DNA from: JBBIJR01 sp037445875
GTDB lineage: Bacteria > CLD3 > SB21
Reading direction: 5' to 3'
Assembly (NCBI GenBank): GCA_037445875.1
Contig: JBBIJR010000024.1
Coordinates: 1 to 44,773, forward strand
DNA: 44,773 nucleotides
Position numbers and translations under genes: made by a program. Under the pieces are notes generated by a model. It was not told the origin of the DNA. It saw only the letters and a program-made list of their open reading frames with translations, and ran no database searches. Positions 7,412-16,336 of this stretch are shown piece after piece. Within the stretch, counting starts at the first letter, position 1. Each line of letters begins with the position of its first letter.

Positions 7412-9621
7412 TTCGAGCCGCCTTGATTCCCGGCTGCTTGATGGCTGTCGCCGCGGTCGGCCTCCTTCATGTGCCGCTCCTGAGTGAGTTTGACTACGAG
7501 TTCAATCAGCTCCTGTCGATCATTGCCGTTCCTCTTTCCGCCGCTGTCGCCATTCGCGAGCTATCGACACGCATCCGTACGCAGCCGCGGAGGGAGAATT
7601 CGTTTGAAGAAGGGACGGGCAATTTCTATATTGGCCGACGTTTGGCCGGCATATACGCGCTAATGATGATGCCTGCGGTGGCGGCCGTTGCCGCTGTATG
7701 GCTGCTTCGCTGTTCCTGTCCGGCCTTGCGCGGCATGGTGTTTTTCGCACTGCTGCCGATGGCCGGTGTACTTGTCGGAAGCGGTCTGGGAGTGTGTATT
7801 TCCGCGTTGGTGGAAAAAAGAAGGTTTTTGTGCGTATTGGCGAGCCTGAGCGCCGCGCTGGTGTTTCACGCTGCAGAGGTGTATGTGGGTCCGTCGATCG
7901 CCGTCTATTCCGTCCTGTGGGGTTACTATCCCGGACCGATCTACGACGAGTGGCTTCCGGTGACGGACACGCTCCTCTGGCATCGCGCGCTGGCGGCGGC
8001 TGTGGGTTTGGTCCTGTTTGCTCTCGGGACGCTGGGGCTGCGGCGGAGAAGACGAGGCCTGCTCGGTTTGGCCGTGGTCGGTCTGGTTGGGGTTGTTCTG
8101 GCTCTCGATTCCGTTGTCGGGGCCCGCGTATCGTATGAGCGGTTGGACGGAGTCCTGAGCCGCCGATTGCAGACAGGCGCGGTGGATGTGAGATGGGACC
8201 CGTCGCTGGATTCGATAAGGGTTCGTCGGATCGGGTGGACAGCGGACCTTTTCTGTGCGGAACTTCGCAGTGAGCTGCAGTTGGCGGATTCAACTCCCGT
8301 TCGACTCTACGTCTATGCCGATGAGGCCCAGAAGAAACGATGGATGGGGGCCGGTCCGACAAATTTTGCTGCGATATGGAGAAACGAAATACATCTGAAT
8401 TCTTCCGACGCGGACCGCGTGCTGAAGCATGAGCTAACCCACGTCCTCGCCAGTGAATTCGGCGTACCCGTCGTAGGCACCACCCGACTCGGACTCCTGG
8501 AAGGACTGGCGGTTGCAAGCGACTGGAATGCCGTCCTGATGACGCCTCACCAATGGGCCGCGGCGGTCTATCGCCAGGGGTCTCTGCCCGACGTCGCTGC
8601 ATGGATGCGGGGCGTACGGTTCTTCGCGGCCGAGTCTCAACTGGGTTACACCGTGTCCGGTTCGTTTGTTCGATATCTCCTCGAGCGATTCGGCCCGGCG
8701 CCGTTAAAGCGAGTGTATGCCGGAGAGTCCTTCAGGACGGCCTTTGGGAAGGAACTGGATTCTCTCACCGTCGAATGGAGAACATCGCTCGAACGCGTGC
8801 CCCTTACGGCGTCGGACGTCAGACTGGCGTCGTTGCTCCTTCGTCCGGGCATCTTCTCCCGGCGCTGCCCGCATCAGGTTGCGGAACATCTTCACGATGC
8901 AAACGAGGCCTACGAGCAAGGACGGTACCTTGATGCAGACGGTTGGGCGGCGAAAGCACTCAGGATACAGCCCCAGAACTCCTCGCTGATGCTGTTTCGG
9001 GCAAAGTGCCGGTGGTATGCCGGGCGGTGGGATAGTGCGCTGGTGCTGGCGGAATCGCTGCTGTCCTCACCGAACGTCCCATTCACGGCAGAAGGTGCGG
9101 CCCTGCTGTTGAAAGGAGACATACATCTGGTGAGGGGCCAACCGGACACTGCGCTGCGGTGTTACCACGAGACGCTGGACCGGTTCGGATCCGTTCCGGC
9201 CTTCTACTTGGCCGCACACAAGCGTCTGAGCTTCTTCGGCCATTTACGGCAAGTGCATACGCTGAAAGCGCTCGTCGCCACCGAAGACCGGAAGGTGCAC
9301 GTTGAGACGCTTCGGGTTCTGGTCGAGGAGGACACAATCCTGAAAGTACCGCGGTTCTGGTTGGGAACCGCCTACCGGGAGAAGGGAGACAACAAGAAAA
9401 CCGTCGAGTTGCTGAACAGCGAAGCCCTCTCGTTCAACGATCGCACATTCGAGGCCGAACGATTGAAGACACTCGGGGATGCCTTTCTGGACATGATGGA
9501 ATACGAAAGAGCCGCCGATACATTCGAGGATATGCTGCTCGTTGCTGATCGCGAAGCGATGAAGAACGAAGCCGGACGACGGTGGAGGATTGCCCGATGG
9601 ATGGCTGTTCACCCTCGATGA
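7408..9621 (+). CDS. Multi-pass membrane metallopeptidase (gluzincin) with C-terminal TPR repeats
   Basis: The 737-residue protein begins with five or six transmembrane helices (about residues 4-250). A soluble domain follows with the zinc motif H341-E-L-T-H345 and a downstream GLLEGLAVAS that would supply the third, glutamate ligand, as in peptidase_MA/M1-like gluzincins. The last ~230 residues are tetratricopeptide-like (ANEAYEQGRYLDADGWAAKAL, LLLKGDIHLVRGQPDTALRCY). Start: the GTG at 7408 overlaps the previous stop (GTGA) and is preceded by AGGGGAAGG; a longer reading from 7315 would overlap the lipoprotein gene without need. Fold and metal site are seen; substrate is unknown. Fusion of a membrane anchor, protease and TPR scaffold suggests an envelope quality-control or processing role (inference). 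Confidence 0.78.
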   Translation: MIRAALIPGCLMAVAAVGLLHVPLLSEFDYEFNQLLSIIAVPLSAAVAIRELSTRIRTQPRRENSFEEGTGNFYIGRRLAGIYALMMMPAVAAVAAVWLLRCSCPALRGMVFFALLPMAGVLVGSGLGVCISALVEKRRFLCVLASLSAALVFHAAEVYVGPSIAVYSVLWGYYPGPIYDEWLPVTDTLLWHRALAAAVGLVLFALGTLGLRRRRRGLLGLAVVGLVGVVLALDSVVGARVSYERLDGVLSRRLQTGAVDVRWDPSLDSIRVRRIGWTADLFCAELRSELQLADSTPVRLYVYADEAQKKRWMGAGPTNFAAIWRNEIHLNSSDADRVLKHELTHVLASEFGVPVVGTTRLGLLEGLAVASDWNAVLMTPHQWAAAVYRQGSLPDVAAWMRGVRFFAAESQLGYTVSGSFVRYLLERFGPAPLKRVYAGESFRTAFGKELDSLTVEWRTSLERVPLTASDVRLASLLLRPGIFSRRCPHQVAEHLHDANEAYEQGRYLDADGWAAKALRIQPQNSSLMLFRAKCRWYAGRWDSALVLAESLLSSPNVPFTAEGAALLLKGDIHLVRGQPDTALRCYHETLDRFGSVPAFYLAAHKRLSFFGHLRQVHTLKALVATEDRKVHVETLRVLVEEDTILKVPRFWLGTAYREKGDNKKTVELLNSEALSFNDRTFEAERLKTLGDAFLDMMEYERAADTFEDMLLVADREAMKNEAGRRWRIARWMAVHPR

Positions 9622-9650
9622 TTCCGAGATTCGGGAATGGAATTTGTACG

Positions 9651-12257
9651 ATGAAACTTTTCCTGTATGCTTCCGTGTGCTTGTGTCACTTTGCGTCCGC
9701 GCTTCACGCGCAGGATGGGCAGCCTCTCCTCCTGGCCTTCGGCGACGAGAAGGCCGGTTGGGCGGTTGGAGCAGTTCGAACGGGCGGGCCGGCGCCCAGG
9801 GACACTTTCAGATCGGTCACTCCAAGGGACACATACCGCACGATGATCCTCAAAACCGCGGACTCCGGAAAACATTGGCGGCTGCAATCGGTAATCCAGT
9901 CAGGAGAGGAGCGGATGGTTGTGCGATCGGCGGCCGCCGTGGACAGCACGCACGCATGGGTGTTATGCAGCAAGGTGGATGACGGCAAAGACTACCTGCT
10001 ACGCACTGTAAACGGGGAGGCATGGCAGGTGCTGCCGATCTTGCTCGACGTCGCACCAAAGAAGATCCTCTTCACCGATCCGATGAGCGGCTGGCTGATT
10101 GCCAATGAATTCGCCTCCTTTGACCGCCTGTACCGGACTACCGACGGTGGGGCATCCTGGACACCCGAGAACATTGGATTCGAGGGAACGTTTTACGATA
10201 TCGCTTTCGACGGCTCAAACGGATATTGCCTGGCCTCGTTGAGCCGGAACCCGGCAGATGTCAGTGTTCTCAGGACTGCAGACGGGGGCGGCATATGGAT
10301 CCTCGCTCAGGAATTCAAGCCCGACCCCGAAGCGACCCTCACCGGTTTGTCCATCCATGCGGCTTCTGGAAGAACCGTGTTGTTGCTCAAGTCCACAGCC
10401 GAACAGGAGATGGAAGAGATTACCGGGACCGTGCTGGCACGGTCCGATGACGGTTTTGCATCCCATCGGACAACCAAAATAACGTACGAGAAGGAAAGCA
10501 AGCTTTCCAGCGTGCTGCTTTCGGAATTGGCCGCCGATTCCGCCGGTATCTATGCGTTGGATAGAATACCCCTCGACAACGGCGATGCCGATCGCGGGGG
10601 CTTCTTCAATATCGTCCGATCGACGGATCAAGGAAGAACGTGGCGTCGCCACCTTGACATCACAGGATCTATCGCGCAAGTGCTCATTGCCGGAGGGACG
10701 TTTTTGTCCGCAACGCACAATGGAGAGGTGTTATATTACGACAATGCCGAACAGGTGTGGCGGTCATCCGAAATCGATTTCAAAGGTCTGTACGTGAGAC
10801 CGGCGAGTGGGCCGGTGTTTGCCGGGCTTACCAGCATCCTGCACGCCGAAGAGATGGATGTCGAGGATTTCGACCGGGACACGACCTACACGAGCAAATG
10901 GGAGAGCGAAGCAGACTCTGCTCTCGCGGTCAGCTTCGCCAGGGTCGCGGACATAAGAAAGTACCGCGCAAACGAGGCAGTGGATTTTTCTGTTGGGATT
11001 GATTCGGCCGTTTCGACCCAGATCGTGTTTCACCGCCGAGTCCGCTGGGGAGCCAGGCACGGTCCGCTCGATTTGATCCGGGATGAGTTGCTCAAGGGAG
11101 AAATCCGGCTGAGGAAATACAAAACGATGCGGCTGGCCGGCGCAGTGCGGGCCGTGAACGGACGCCGTGCAGTACGCTACAGTTGGTCGTCCAGCATCAA
11201 CGGAGAGCTGAGCGACCAGATAGCGTTTACCACGACACCCCGGCAGCTGGTACCCGGCACCCACTACCTGTTTTTCAAGGCCATGGATCAGGACGGTCGA
11301 TGGTCGGATCCGGTCGTACTGAAGGTGATCGTCGAGGATTTCCCGAAATACCGGTTTCCGTTCCACGGCACGTGGACCGTCGGGGGCGGAGGCAGTTACT
11401 ACAACCGCGGCAGACACATTCGAGGAATCCGATACGCGCTGGACCTCAATTACGGTGAGGGCTTTGAGGGAGGCGACAGCGACTACGGTCTCCCTGTGCG
11501 GGCCTCCACCGACGGTGTGGTAGCCTTCGCGGGTTACGTGCGGGGCTACGGCCGTACGGTCAAGATCGACTACTACTACGGTGGGAACAAGTACACCACA
11601 CTGGTCACGCACCTTGCGACAATCTCCGTCGAGGTGGGCGAGAAAGTCCGGCAGGGCCAGGAACTGGGAACTTGCGGATCCACCGGGCGATCCAGTGCGC
11701 CCCATGTCCACTGGGAACTGCGGATCAATGACGTATGCGTGGAGCCGGAGCCGGTATTTGAGAACGATTCGACGGTAGTCCAGTCCCTCCGAAACGGGGC
11801 CAGCTTCACATCGGACAATCAGTACCAGCCGGACCACATCGTTGTGGTGGACGAGCCGAATATCCCGAATACGTGGCTGGAGCACCGTGGATACCTGCAC
11901 AGCTACCGCTGGGTGAGCGGAACCCTCAACACAGCAACGGTGGAGGCCGTCTGGAAGCCGGTCCTGAAGCGATCCGGTAAGTACAGAGTTCAGGTTCACA
12001 TTCCGAAGAAGTTTGCCACGGGCATGGCGACGTACCGGGTTCAATCCCGCCAGGGTGTGGCAGAGGTAAAGATCAATCAGAACAAGTTCACCGACGAATG
12101 GGTGACGCTTGGCGTCTATGATTTTGCGGCGGGGAGTGACGGCCATGTTTCTTTGAACAACGTCACGGGACAGGCGCGCCGGACCGTTGCATTCGATGCC
12201 GTGAGATTCATTGGTCAGTGGGAGCATGCGCGGGTAGGTCTCGAAACCAATCCCTAG
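9651..12257 (+). CDS. Secreted BNR-propeller / M23 metallopeptidase / golvesin-like protein
   Basis: The 868-residue protein has a signal peptide (MKLFLYASVCLCHFASALHA) and three parts. Residues ~20-420 are BNR/YCF48-like propeller repeats (TADSGKHW, TTDGGASW, STDQGRTW). Residues ~575-700 are an M23 (LytM) peptidase domain with H589, D598 (in YALDLN) and the H685-V-H687 pair (in APHVHWEL), all the expected zinc ligands. Residues ~735-860 are a golvesin/xanthan-lyase-type C-terminal beta domain (SGKYRVQVHIPKK, EWVTLGVYDF, VAFDAVRF). M23 enzymes cut peptidoglycan cross-links or glycine-rich peptides; with intact ligands this one is probably active in the periplasm or outside. The ATG at 9651 was chosen because it begins the signal peptide and follows the previous stop by 29 bases. 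Confidence 0.82.
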   Translation: MKLFLYASVCLCHFASALHAQDGQPLLLAFGDEKAGWAVGAVRTGGPAPRDTFRSVTPRDTYRTMILKTADSGKHWRLQSVIQSGEERMVVRSAAAVDSTHAWVLCSKVDDGKDYLLRTVNGEAWQVLPILLDVAPKKILFTDPMSGWLIANEFASFDRLYRTTDGGASWTPENIGFEGTFYDIAFDGSNGYCLASLSRNPADVSVLRTADGGGIWILAQEFKPDPEATLTGLSIHAASGRTVLLLKSTAEQEMEEITGTVLARSDDGFASHRTTKITYEKESKLSSVLLSELAADSAGIYALDRIPLDNGDADRGGFFNIVRSTDQGRTWRRHLDITGSIAQVLIAGGTFLSATHNGEVLYYDNAEQVWRSSEIDFKGLYVRPASGPVFAGLTSILHAEEMDVEDFDRDTTYTSKWESEADSALAVSFARVADIRKYRANEAVDFSVGIDSAVSTQIVFHRRVRWGARHGPLDLIRDELLKGEIRLRKYKTMRLAGAVRAVNGRRAVRYSWSSSINGELSDQIAFTTTPRQLVPGTHYLFFKAMDQDGRWSDPVVLKVIVEDFPKYRFPFHGTWTVGGGGSYYNRGRHIRGIRYALDLNYGEGFEGGDSDYGLPVRASTDGVVAFAGYVRGYGRTVKIDYYYGGNKYTTLVTHLATISVEVGEKVRQGQELGTCGSTGRSSAPHVHWELRINDVCVEPEPVFENDSTVVQSLRNGASFTSDNQYQPDHIVVVDEPNIPNTWLEHRGYLHSYRWVSGTLNTATVEAVWKPVLKRSGKYRVQVHIPKKFATGMATYRVQSRQGVAEVKINQNKFTDEWVTLGVYDFAAGSDGHVSLNNVTGQARRTVAFDAVRFIGQWEHARVGLETNP

Positions 12258-12286
12258 ATCGGGCGCGAAACAACTATTATTTTTAC

Positions 12287-14053
12287 ATGAGAAAGGTGAT
12301 CACATTGTCCACGTTTAAGCTGTGGCGCAGATTAAGGCCGGTCCTGCTGCTGGTCCTGATGGTCGGCATGGGGTCGTTCGCCGGGGGATGGTTGACCGGT
12401 GGTTTTCCGCTCAGACAGGACTACTACGATGAGGTTCGCCGCGGACTGCGTCTTTTCGGCGACGTTTACAAGAATCTGACGGAAAAATACGTCGACGAAA
12501 TCTCGCCCCACGACGTCTTGCGGGCAGGCATCGATGGAATGCTGGCCTCGTTGGACCCGTATACGGCGTACTACGAAGGCGACGAAAGCGGCGACCTGGA
12601 CGTCCTGATGATGGGCAAGTACGGAGGTATCGGAATCTCCGTAGGAATCAAGAACGGCGCTATCACCGTCATCTCTACGATGGATGGTTCGCCTGCGCAC
12701 CGGGCGGGAATTCTGCCGGGCGACCGCATCATTGCCGTGGACGGCCTGACCGCCAAGAGCCTCCGCCTGCAGGAAATGTCCACTTATGTAAAGGGCGAAC
12801 CCGGCACGAAAGTCCGCTTGACCATTGTCCGCGAGGGTGAGCCGCATCCTCTGGAGATGGATTTGGTCCGGGAGATGATTGCCGTTGAAAATATAGCGTA
12901 CGCGGGTGTCGTGGACGATAGGATTGGATATGTCAAATTGACGAAATTCTCGAAAACGGCGAACGCCGACTTTGTCGGTGCACTCAAGAGCCTCAACAAG
13001 TCAGGCATGAAGGGACTCGTCGTGGACCTCCGCGGCAATCCCGGAGGCCTTCTGGACGCGGCCATCGACGTCACCAATCAGTTCGTGCGGAAGGGACAGA
13101 TGATCACGTACACGCGCGGACGTGTAGCGGAATCGACCCGCTACTACAGGGCCGACAACGAACCTCTGCTGCCGGACCTGCCGCTGGTTGTGCTGGTCGA
13201 CGGGGGAAGCGCCAGTGCATCTGAAATCGTCGCCGGAGCCCTGCAAGACCTTGACCGCGCCGTGATCGTCGGTTCCACCACGTTCGGCAAGGGCCTGGTA
13301 CAAACGGTGTATCCGCTTCAGGAGAAAAACGCCGTGCTCAAAATTACGACTGCCAAGTATTTCACTCCGAGCGGCCGCTGCATCCAGCGAGACCCGTATC
13401 CGGCGAAGGCGTCAAAGGCGATCGCTCGGGACGACGAACTCACGGGATCCTACGACACATTCGGGGTCGGCGATGTGCCGCTCGACTCCGCAGGTACAGA
13501 CAGTGGGAGTGAAAAACGGTTCAAGACACAGAGCGGCCGCACGGTATTGGGCAACGGCGGTGTGACACCGGACGTAACGGTTGCCCGGCCGATGGTTCCG
13601 CTATATTTTACGCAGCTCCTGAAGCACGGCCTGATTTTCGACTTTGCGACCGCATTTGTAGCCAGGCACCGCCACATCGACTCGACGTTCACCGTCTCGG
13701 ACAGCCTGCTGGTGGATTTTCGGTCCTTTCTGCGCGGCAGGCAGTTCGATTATCGCAGTGCCGGAGAAGCCGAGTTGGACAGACTGGTGGAGGTTTCCAG
13801 GAAGAGCCGATACAGCGACAGTTTCGTGAACAAGCTCGAGAGATTACGCAGCGATATCGTACCGGAAAAGGAGCGGGATTTTGAAAACAGTCTGCCGCTC
13901 ATTCGCAACACTCTGGAGCAGGAAATCCTGTCGCGGTTCTATGGGAGCAAGGCGCGCATTCTGACGGCCTTGAAGTACGATGCGGTCTACCGGGAGGCAC
14001 TCCAGCTGTTGAGAGACAAGCAGAAGTATGAGTATATTCTTGCGGGAAAATGA
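12287..14053 (+). CDS. S41-family C-terminal processing protease (CtpA/Prc type)
   Basis: The 588-residue protein has an N-terminal membrane anchor (RPVLLLVLMVGMGSF), then the conserved KYVDEISP/LDPYTAYY segment. A PDZ domain follows at ~100-185 (GIGISVGIKNG, AHRAGILPGDRIIAVDG). The S41 catalytic domain has the dyad Ser310 (in GGSASASE) and Lys335 (in TFGKGLVQT), 25 residues apart as in known Ctp enzymes. It would trim or degrade periplasmic proteins at exposed C-termini, anchored to the inner membrane. The ATG at 12287 is preferred over a longer reading that overlaps the upstream gene. The C-terminal ~130 residues are helical and longer than in minimal CtpA. It sits between an M23 protein and a transporter, in line with an envelope-maintenance operon. 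Confidence 0.93.
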   Translation: MRKVITLSTFKLWRRLRPVLLLVLMVGMGSFAGGWLTGGFPLRQDYYDEVRRGLRLFGDVYKNLTEKYVDEISPHDVLRAGIDGMLASLDPYTAYYEGDESGDLDVLMMGKYGGIGISVGIKNGAITVISTMDGSPAHRAGILPGDRIIAVDGLTAKSLRLQEMSTYVKGEPGTKVRLTIVREGEPHPLEMDLVREMIAVENIAYAGVVDDRIGYVKLTKFSKTANADFVGALKSLNKSGMKGLVVDLRGNPGGLLDAAIDVTNQFVRKGQMITYTRGRVAESTRYYRADNEPLLPDLPLVVLVDGGSASASEIVAGALQDLDRAVIVGSTTFGKGLVQTVYPLQEKNAVLKITTAKYFTPSGRCIQRDPYPAKASKAIARDDELTGSYDTFGVGDVPLDSAGTDSGSEKRFKTQSGRTVLGNGGVTPDVTVARPMVPLYFTQLLKHGLIFDFATAFVARHRHIDSTFTVSDSLLVDFRSFLRGRQFDYRSAGEAELDRLVEVSRKSRYSDSFVNKLERLRSDIVPEKERDFENSLPLIRNTLEQEILSRFYGSKARILTALKYDAVYREALQLLRDKQKYEYILAGK

Positions 14054-14062
14054 CGCGAAATC

Positions 14063-14914
14063 ATGGACTGGCTGATTGCAGCTTACATACTGACGGGCTG
14101 GTGCGCCGGTCTGCTGGGTTCCATGGTAGGGCTGGGCGGAGGCATTATCGTCGTGCCGGCCCTGACGTTGTTGCTGAACGTCAATATAAAGAATGCCGTC
14201 AGCAGCAGCCTGATCTCGCTGGTTGCGACTTCGGTGATGTCCGTGTCGGTCTACGCAGAGCGGCGTTTGGTCCACTACCGGTTGGGACTGGTGTTTGTGT
14301 TCACAACCATCCTCGGTTCGTTCCTTGGCAGTTACGTCGGAGTGTATCTCGACCCTCAAACGGTCATGATATGTTTTGCGGTTCTGATCGGCGCGGCGAT
14401 ACCCGTGATGACGGTCCGCCTGTTCCAAGGCGAAAAGTACATCGACCGCTCGGTCCTTCGAACGGGTCCGGTGACCCGAACGGGCTTGCTGGAGCTGTAC
14501 GGTCGGTACCCGGCGGATGATACGGAGGGTGGAAGTTATTACCGTGTTCGTCACGCGAAGGCCGGAGCGGCCCTGTCCACGCTGGCAGGAGCCGTTTCGG
14601 GATTGCTGGGTGTGGGCGGGGGCATTATCCAGGTTCCGATGCTGAACGGATTGTGCGGCGTGCCCGTTCGCGTGGCTACCGCGACCAGTGCGTTCATGAT
14701 TGGGTTCACCGGTCTGGCCGGCGCCACGACGTACTTTCTCTACGAGCAGTTTGACCTCTCCATGACGGGTGCAGTGGTCGTGGGTGTGACGGTCGGGTCA
14801 TGGATGGGTTCGCGTCTTGCGTTGTTGATCAGGACTCGCGCCATTGTGGGGATCTTGATCGCGGTTCTGGTCGCGACGCTGGTTCGGATGGTTATCAGGA
14901 TCATGGCTATCTGA
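14063..14914 (+). CDS. TauE/SafE-family membrane transporter (sulfite/anion exporter-like)
   Basis: The 283-residue membrane protein has the two-fold repeat of the family, each half starting with a glycine-rich signature: GLGGGIIVVP near the N-terminus and GVGGGIIQVP in the second half. About eight helices are visible, with a polar loop between the halves (LLELYGRYPADDTEGG). TauE/SafE proteins move sulfite, sulfoacetate or related organosulfur anions; the substrate here is not determined. It starts 9 bases after the protease stop and is followed, one base after its own stop, by a DUF1634 protein, a pairing commonly found for this family. Confidence 0.9.
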   Translation: MDWLIAAYILTGWCAGLLGSMVGLGGGIIVVPALTLLLNVNIKNAVSSSLISLVATSVMSVSVYAERRLVHYRLGLVFVFTTILGSFLGSYVGVYLDPQTVMICFAVLIGAAIPVMTVRLFQGEKYIDRSVLRTGPVTRTGLLELYGRYPADDTEGGSYYRVRHAKAGAALSTLAGAVSGLLGVGGGIIQVPMLNGLCGVPVRVATATSAFMIGFTGLAGATTYFLYEQFDLSMTGAVVVGVTVGSWMGSRLALLIRTRAIVGILIAVLVATLVRMVIRIMAI

Positions 14915-14915
14915 T

Positions 14916-15203
14916 ATGGGCCGCCTCGATGAATGGTACCCGCGGATCATGAGGCGGGGCACCTGGCTGAGCCTCGGCTGCCTGGGGGCAGGATTGCTGA
15001 TGCAGATGGGAGAACAAGACGCGGCTGCTGTTCATGCTTTGTTGTACGGCGGCCTGGCCATACTGCTGGTGCTTCCTGTAGTTGGACTGCTGCTCTTCAC
15101 AGGCCGCTACGCCCTGCGGAGAGATGTTGAAATGGTCGTCCTGTCCGTGTTCGTGGTCCTGATGCTCCTGGTGGGTACCGTTGTCCTACACGTTTCAAAA
15201 TAA
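14916..15203 (+). CDS. DUF1634 small membrane protein
   Basis: The 95-residue protein has three predicted helices (GTWLSLGCLGAGLL, LYGGLAILLVLPVVGLLLF, MVVLSVFVVLMLLVGTVVL) and the ALRRDVEMVVLSVFVVLML element typical of DUF1634. Such proteins are usually encoded directly beside TauE/SafE transporters, as here, and are thought to be accessory subunits; the exact role is unknown. It starts one base after the transporter stop. Confidence 0.85.
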   Translation: MGRLDEWYPRIMRRGTWLSLGCLGAGLLMQMGEQDAAAVHALLYGGLAILLVLPVVGLLLFTGRYALRRDVEMVVLSVFVVLMLLVGTVVLHVSK

Positions 15204-15216
15204 GCAAGGAAAGCTC

Positions 15217-15582
15217 ATGCGAGAAGGTGCCGTTCTGCTTCTATTCTTGACCATGCTCGCCTGCGAAAGCACCAGCCGGGTCGTGGTCTACAGCGATCAC
15301 AACTACGCGGAGCTGGAGAAAGGCACGGACATCACGGTGAAATTCACGGACGGCCGGGTCGCCCGATTTCACAGAATGAAGATCGTCAGAGTTGACGAAC
15401 AGCACATTTATGCACGCTGTTGGGAGCGAAAGGACTCGGAACCAAAGGACTTCAAGTTCCTCAAGTCCGAGATCGTCATTGAGGACATGGAATTCAGCAC
15501 ACCCAATACCGTTGGGTATGTACTTTCTTTCGCCTTGATGGTCGGCATCTTGTACCTGCTGCAACGCATCATCTACGACTGA
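15217..15582 (+). CDS. Small lipoprotein with C-terminal membrane helix
   Basis: The 121-residue protein starts MREGAVLLLFLTMLACES, with a lipobox cysteine at residue 16. A small beta-rich domain follows (GTDITVKFTDGRVARFHRMKIVRVDEQHIYA), resembling the short SH3/Sm-like folds of envelope 'transition metal or RNA-fold like' lipoproteins, though no family can be named. A C-terminal hydrophobic helix (VGYVLSFALMVGILYLLQ) would give a second membrane contact. The ATG at 15217 follows AAGGA and lies 13 bases after the DUF1634 stop. It is the last gene of the long operon that begins at 4158. Confidence 0.65.
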   Translation: MREGAVLLLFLTMLACESTSRVVVYSDHNYAELEKGTDITVKFTDGRVARFHRMKIVRVDEQHIYARCWERKDSEPKDFKFLKSEIVIEDMEFSTPNTVGYVLSFALMVGILYLLQRIIYD

Positions 15583-15604
15583 GCCGCCGTTTCTAAATCC
15601 CGCC

Positions 15605-15633
15605 TTGCTTTCTTTTGCGGAAAGCAGTAGAAT
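15605..15633 (+). promoter_or_regulatory. Candidate promoter of the V4R-ParA operon
   Basis: TTGCTT (15605-15610) and TAGAAT (15628-15633) are separated by exactly 17 bases; the -10 box matches consensus at 5/6 positions and the -35 at 3/6. The predicted start is near 15640, giving a short leader to the ATG at 15670. The spacer also contains an imperfect hairpin (TGCTTTC ... GAAAGCA, 15606-15626). Confidence 0.5.
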
Positions 15634-15635
15634 AC

Positions 15636-15650
15636 GACGGTTCAACCGTC
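15636..15650. repeat. 7-bp perfect inverted repeat at the V4R operon transcription start
   Basis: GACGGTT-C-AACCGTC is a perfect palindrome with a single central base, placed 3 bases downstream of the -10 box, where a bound repressor would block initiation. The one-base centre is too tight for an RNA hairpin of full length, so a DNA operator is the more natural reading. No regulator gene is adjacent. Confidence 0.4.
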
Positions 15651-15669
15651 ATCTTAACCGCTTTGTACA

Positions 15670-16332
15670 ATGGCCAATAGAGAGCTCGACTCGGCTGTCG
15701 CGAATCAGGTTCATACCGACTATGCGTCCGGAAGTGTGGTAGCGGCGGATCCTTTTACGCAAACGATTTCCCGCATCGGAATCGTGGACCCTTCCTTTCT
15801 CCGTGCGTTGATCCAGGCGTTGCAGCTCGCCCACCGGGCTGGCGACAGGGGGGAGTCCGATACGCAGTTTTATGAATTGGGCCTGACGTGGGGATATCAA
15901 TTCCACGAAGTACTGGACTCAAGGATAAGAGCGGCACAACTGGAGACCGTGCGAGAACCGGAGGACTTCCTGAAGGAAGAGTTCATCGAAGATCTCAATA
16001 GCTACTTCAGCTATGCCGGCACGGGCCAATTCCGGATCACCGAGGGAAACAAGTTCTACCTGATCGAGCTCAAGAATTCCGTTTTCCAGTCCCTGGATCA
16101 GGCCGAAACCAACGGCATGATTGCCGTGATGGCTGGATTTTTTGCGGGTCTGTTCAGCCGGCTGGCTCACAAGACCCTTGCCTGCACGGTCCTGGCCGAC
16201 GACCGGGAGACGCAGAGCGTGCGGTACGCACTCAGCAACGAGACCGTCGTGAATGAGATCCGGGCGGCATTGCAGTCCGGGCAGGATGAGAAGGCTATCC
16301 TAACCGCCTACCGAAACCAACACATGATCTAG
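15670..16332 (+). CDS. V4R-like domain protein A (lacks the cysteine pair)
   Basis: The 220-residue protein is a paralogue of the one at 17171-17863. Both share an N-terminal helical part with YE-x-G-x-x-WG, a strand region (FRITEGNKFYLIELKNS) and the hallmark AGFFAGLFSRLAHKTLACTV at ~155-175, the core of the V4R / Bet3-like fold. V4R domains bind small ligands or partner proteins; this copy has replaced the C-x7-C-x-F end of the domain with LADDRETQSVRYAL, so it would not bind metal there. It ends in QSGQDEKAILTAYRNQ, matching the paralogue's tail. It starts without a clear Shine-Dalgarno and is 4 bases upstream of the ParA gene. Confidence 0.68.
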   Translation: MANRELDSAVANQVHTDYASGSVVAADPFTQTISRIGIVDPSFLRALIQALQLAHRAGDRGESDTQFYELGLTWGYQFHEVLDSRIRAAQLETVREPEDFLKEEFIEDLNSYFSYAGTGQFRITEGNKFYLIELKNSVFQSLDQAETNGMIAVMAGFFAGLFSRLAHKTLACTVLADDRETQSVRYALSNETVVNEIRAALQSGQDEKAILTAYRNQHMI

Positions 16333-16336
16333 CGGC

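Noticed and set aside
10764..12227. A 487-codon minus-strand open frame opposite the M23 protein
   Set aside because: The plus strand encodes intact M23 zinc motifs and a golvesin-like domain; the opposite reading is a shadow.
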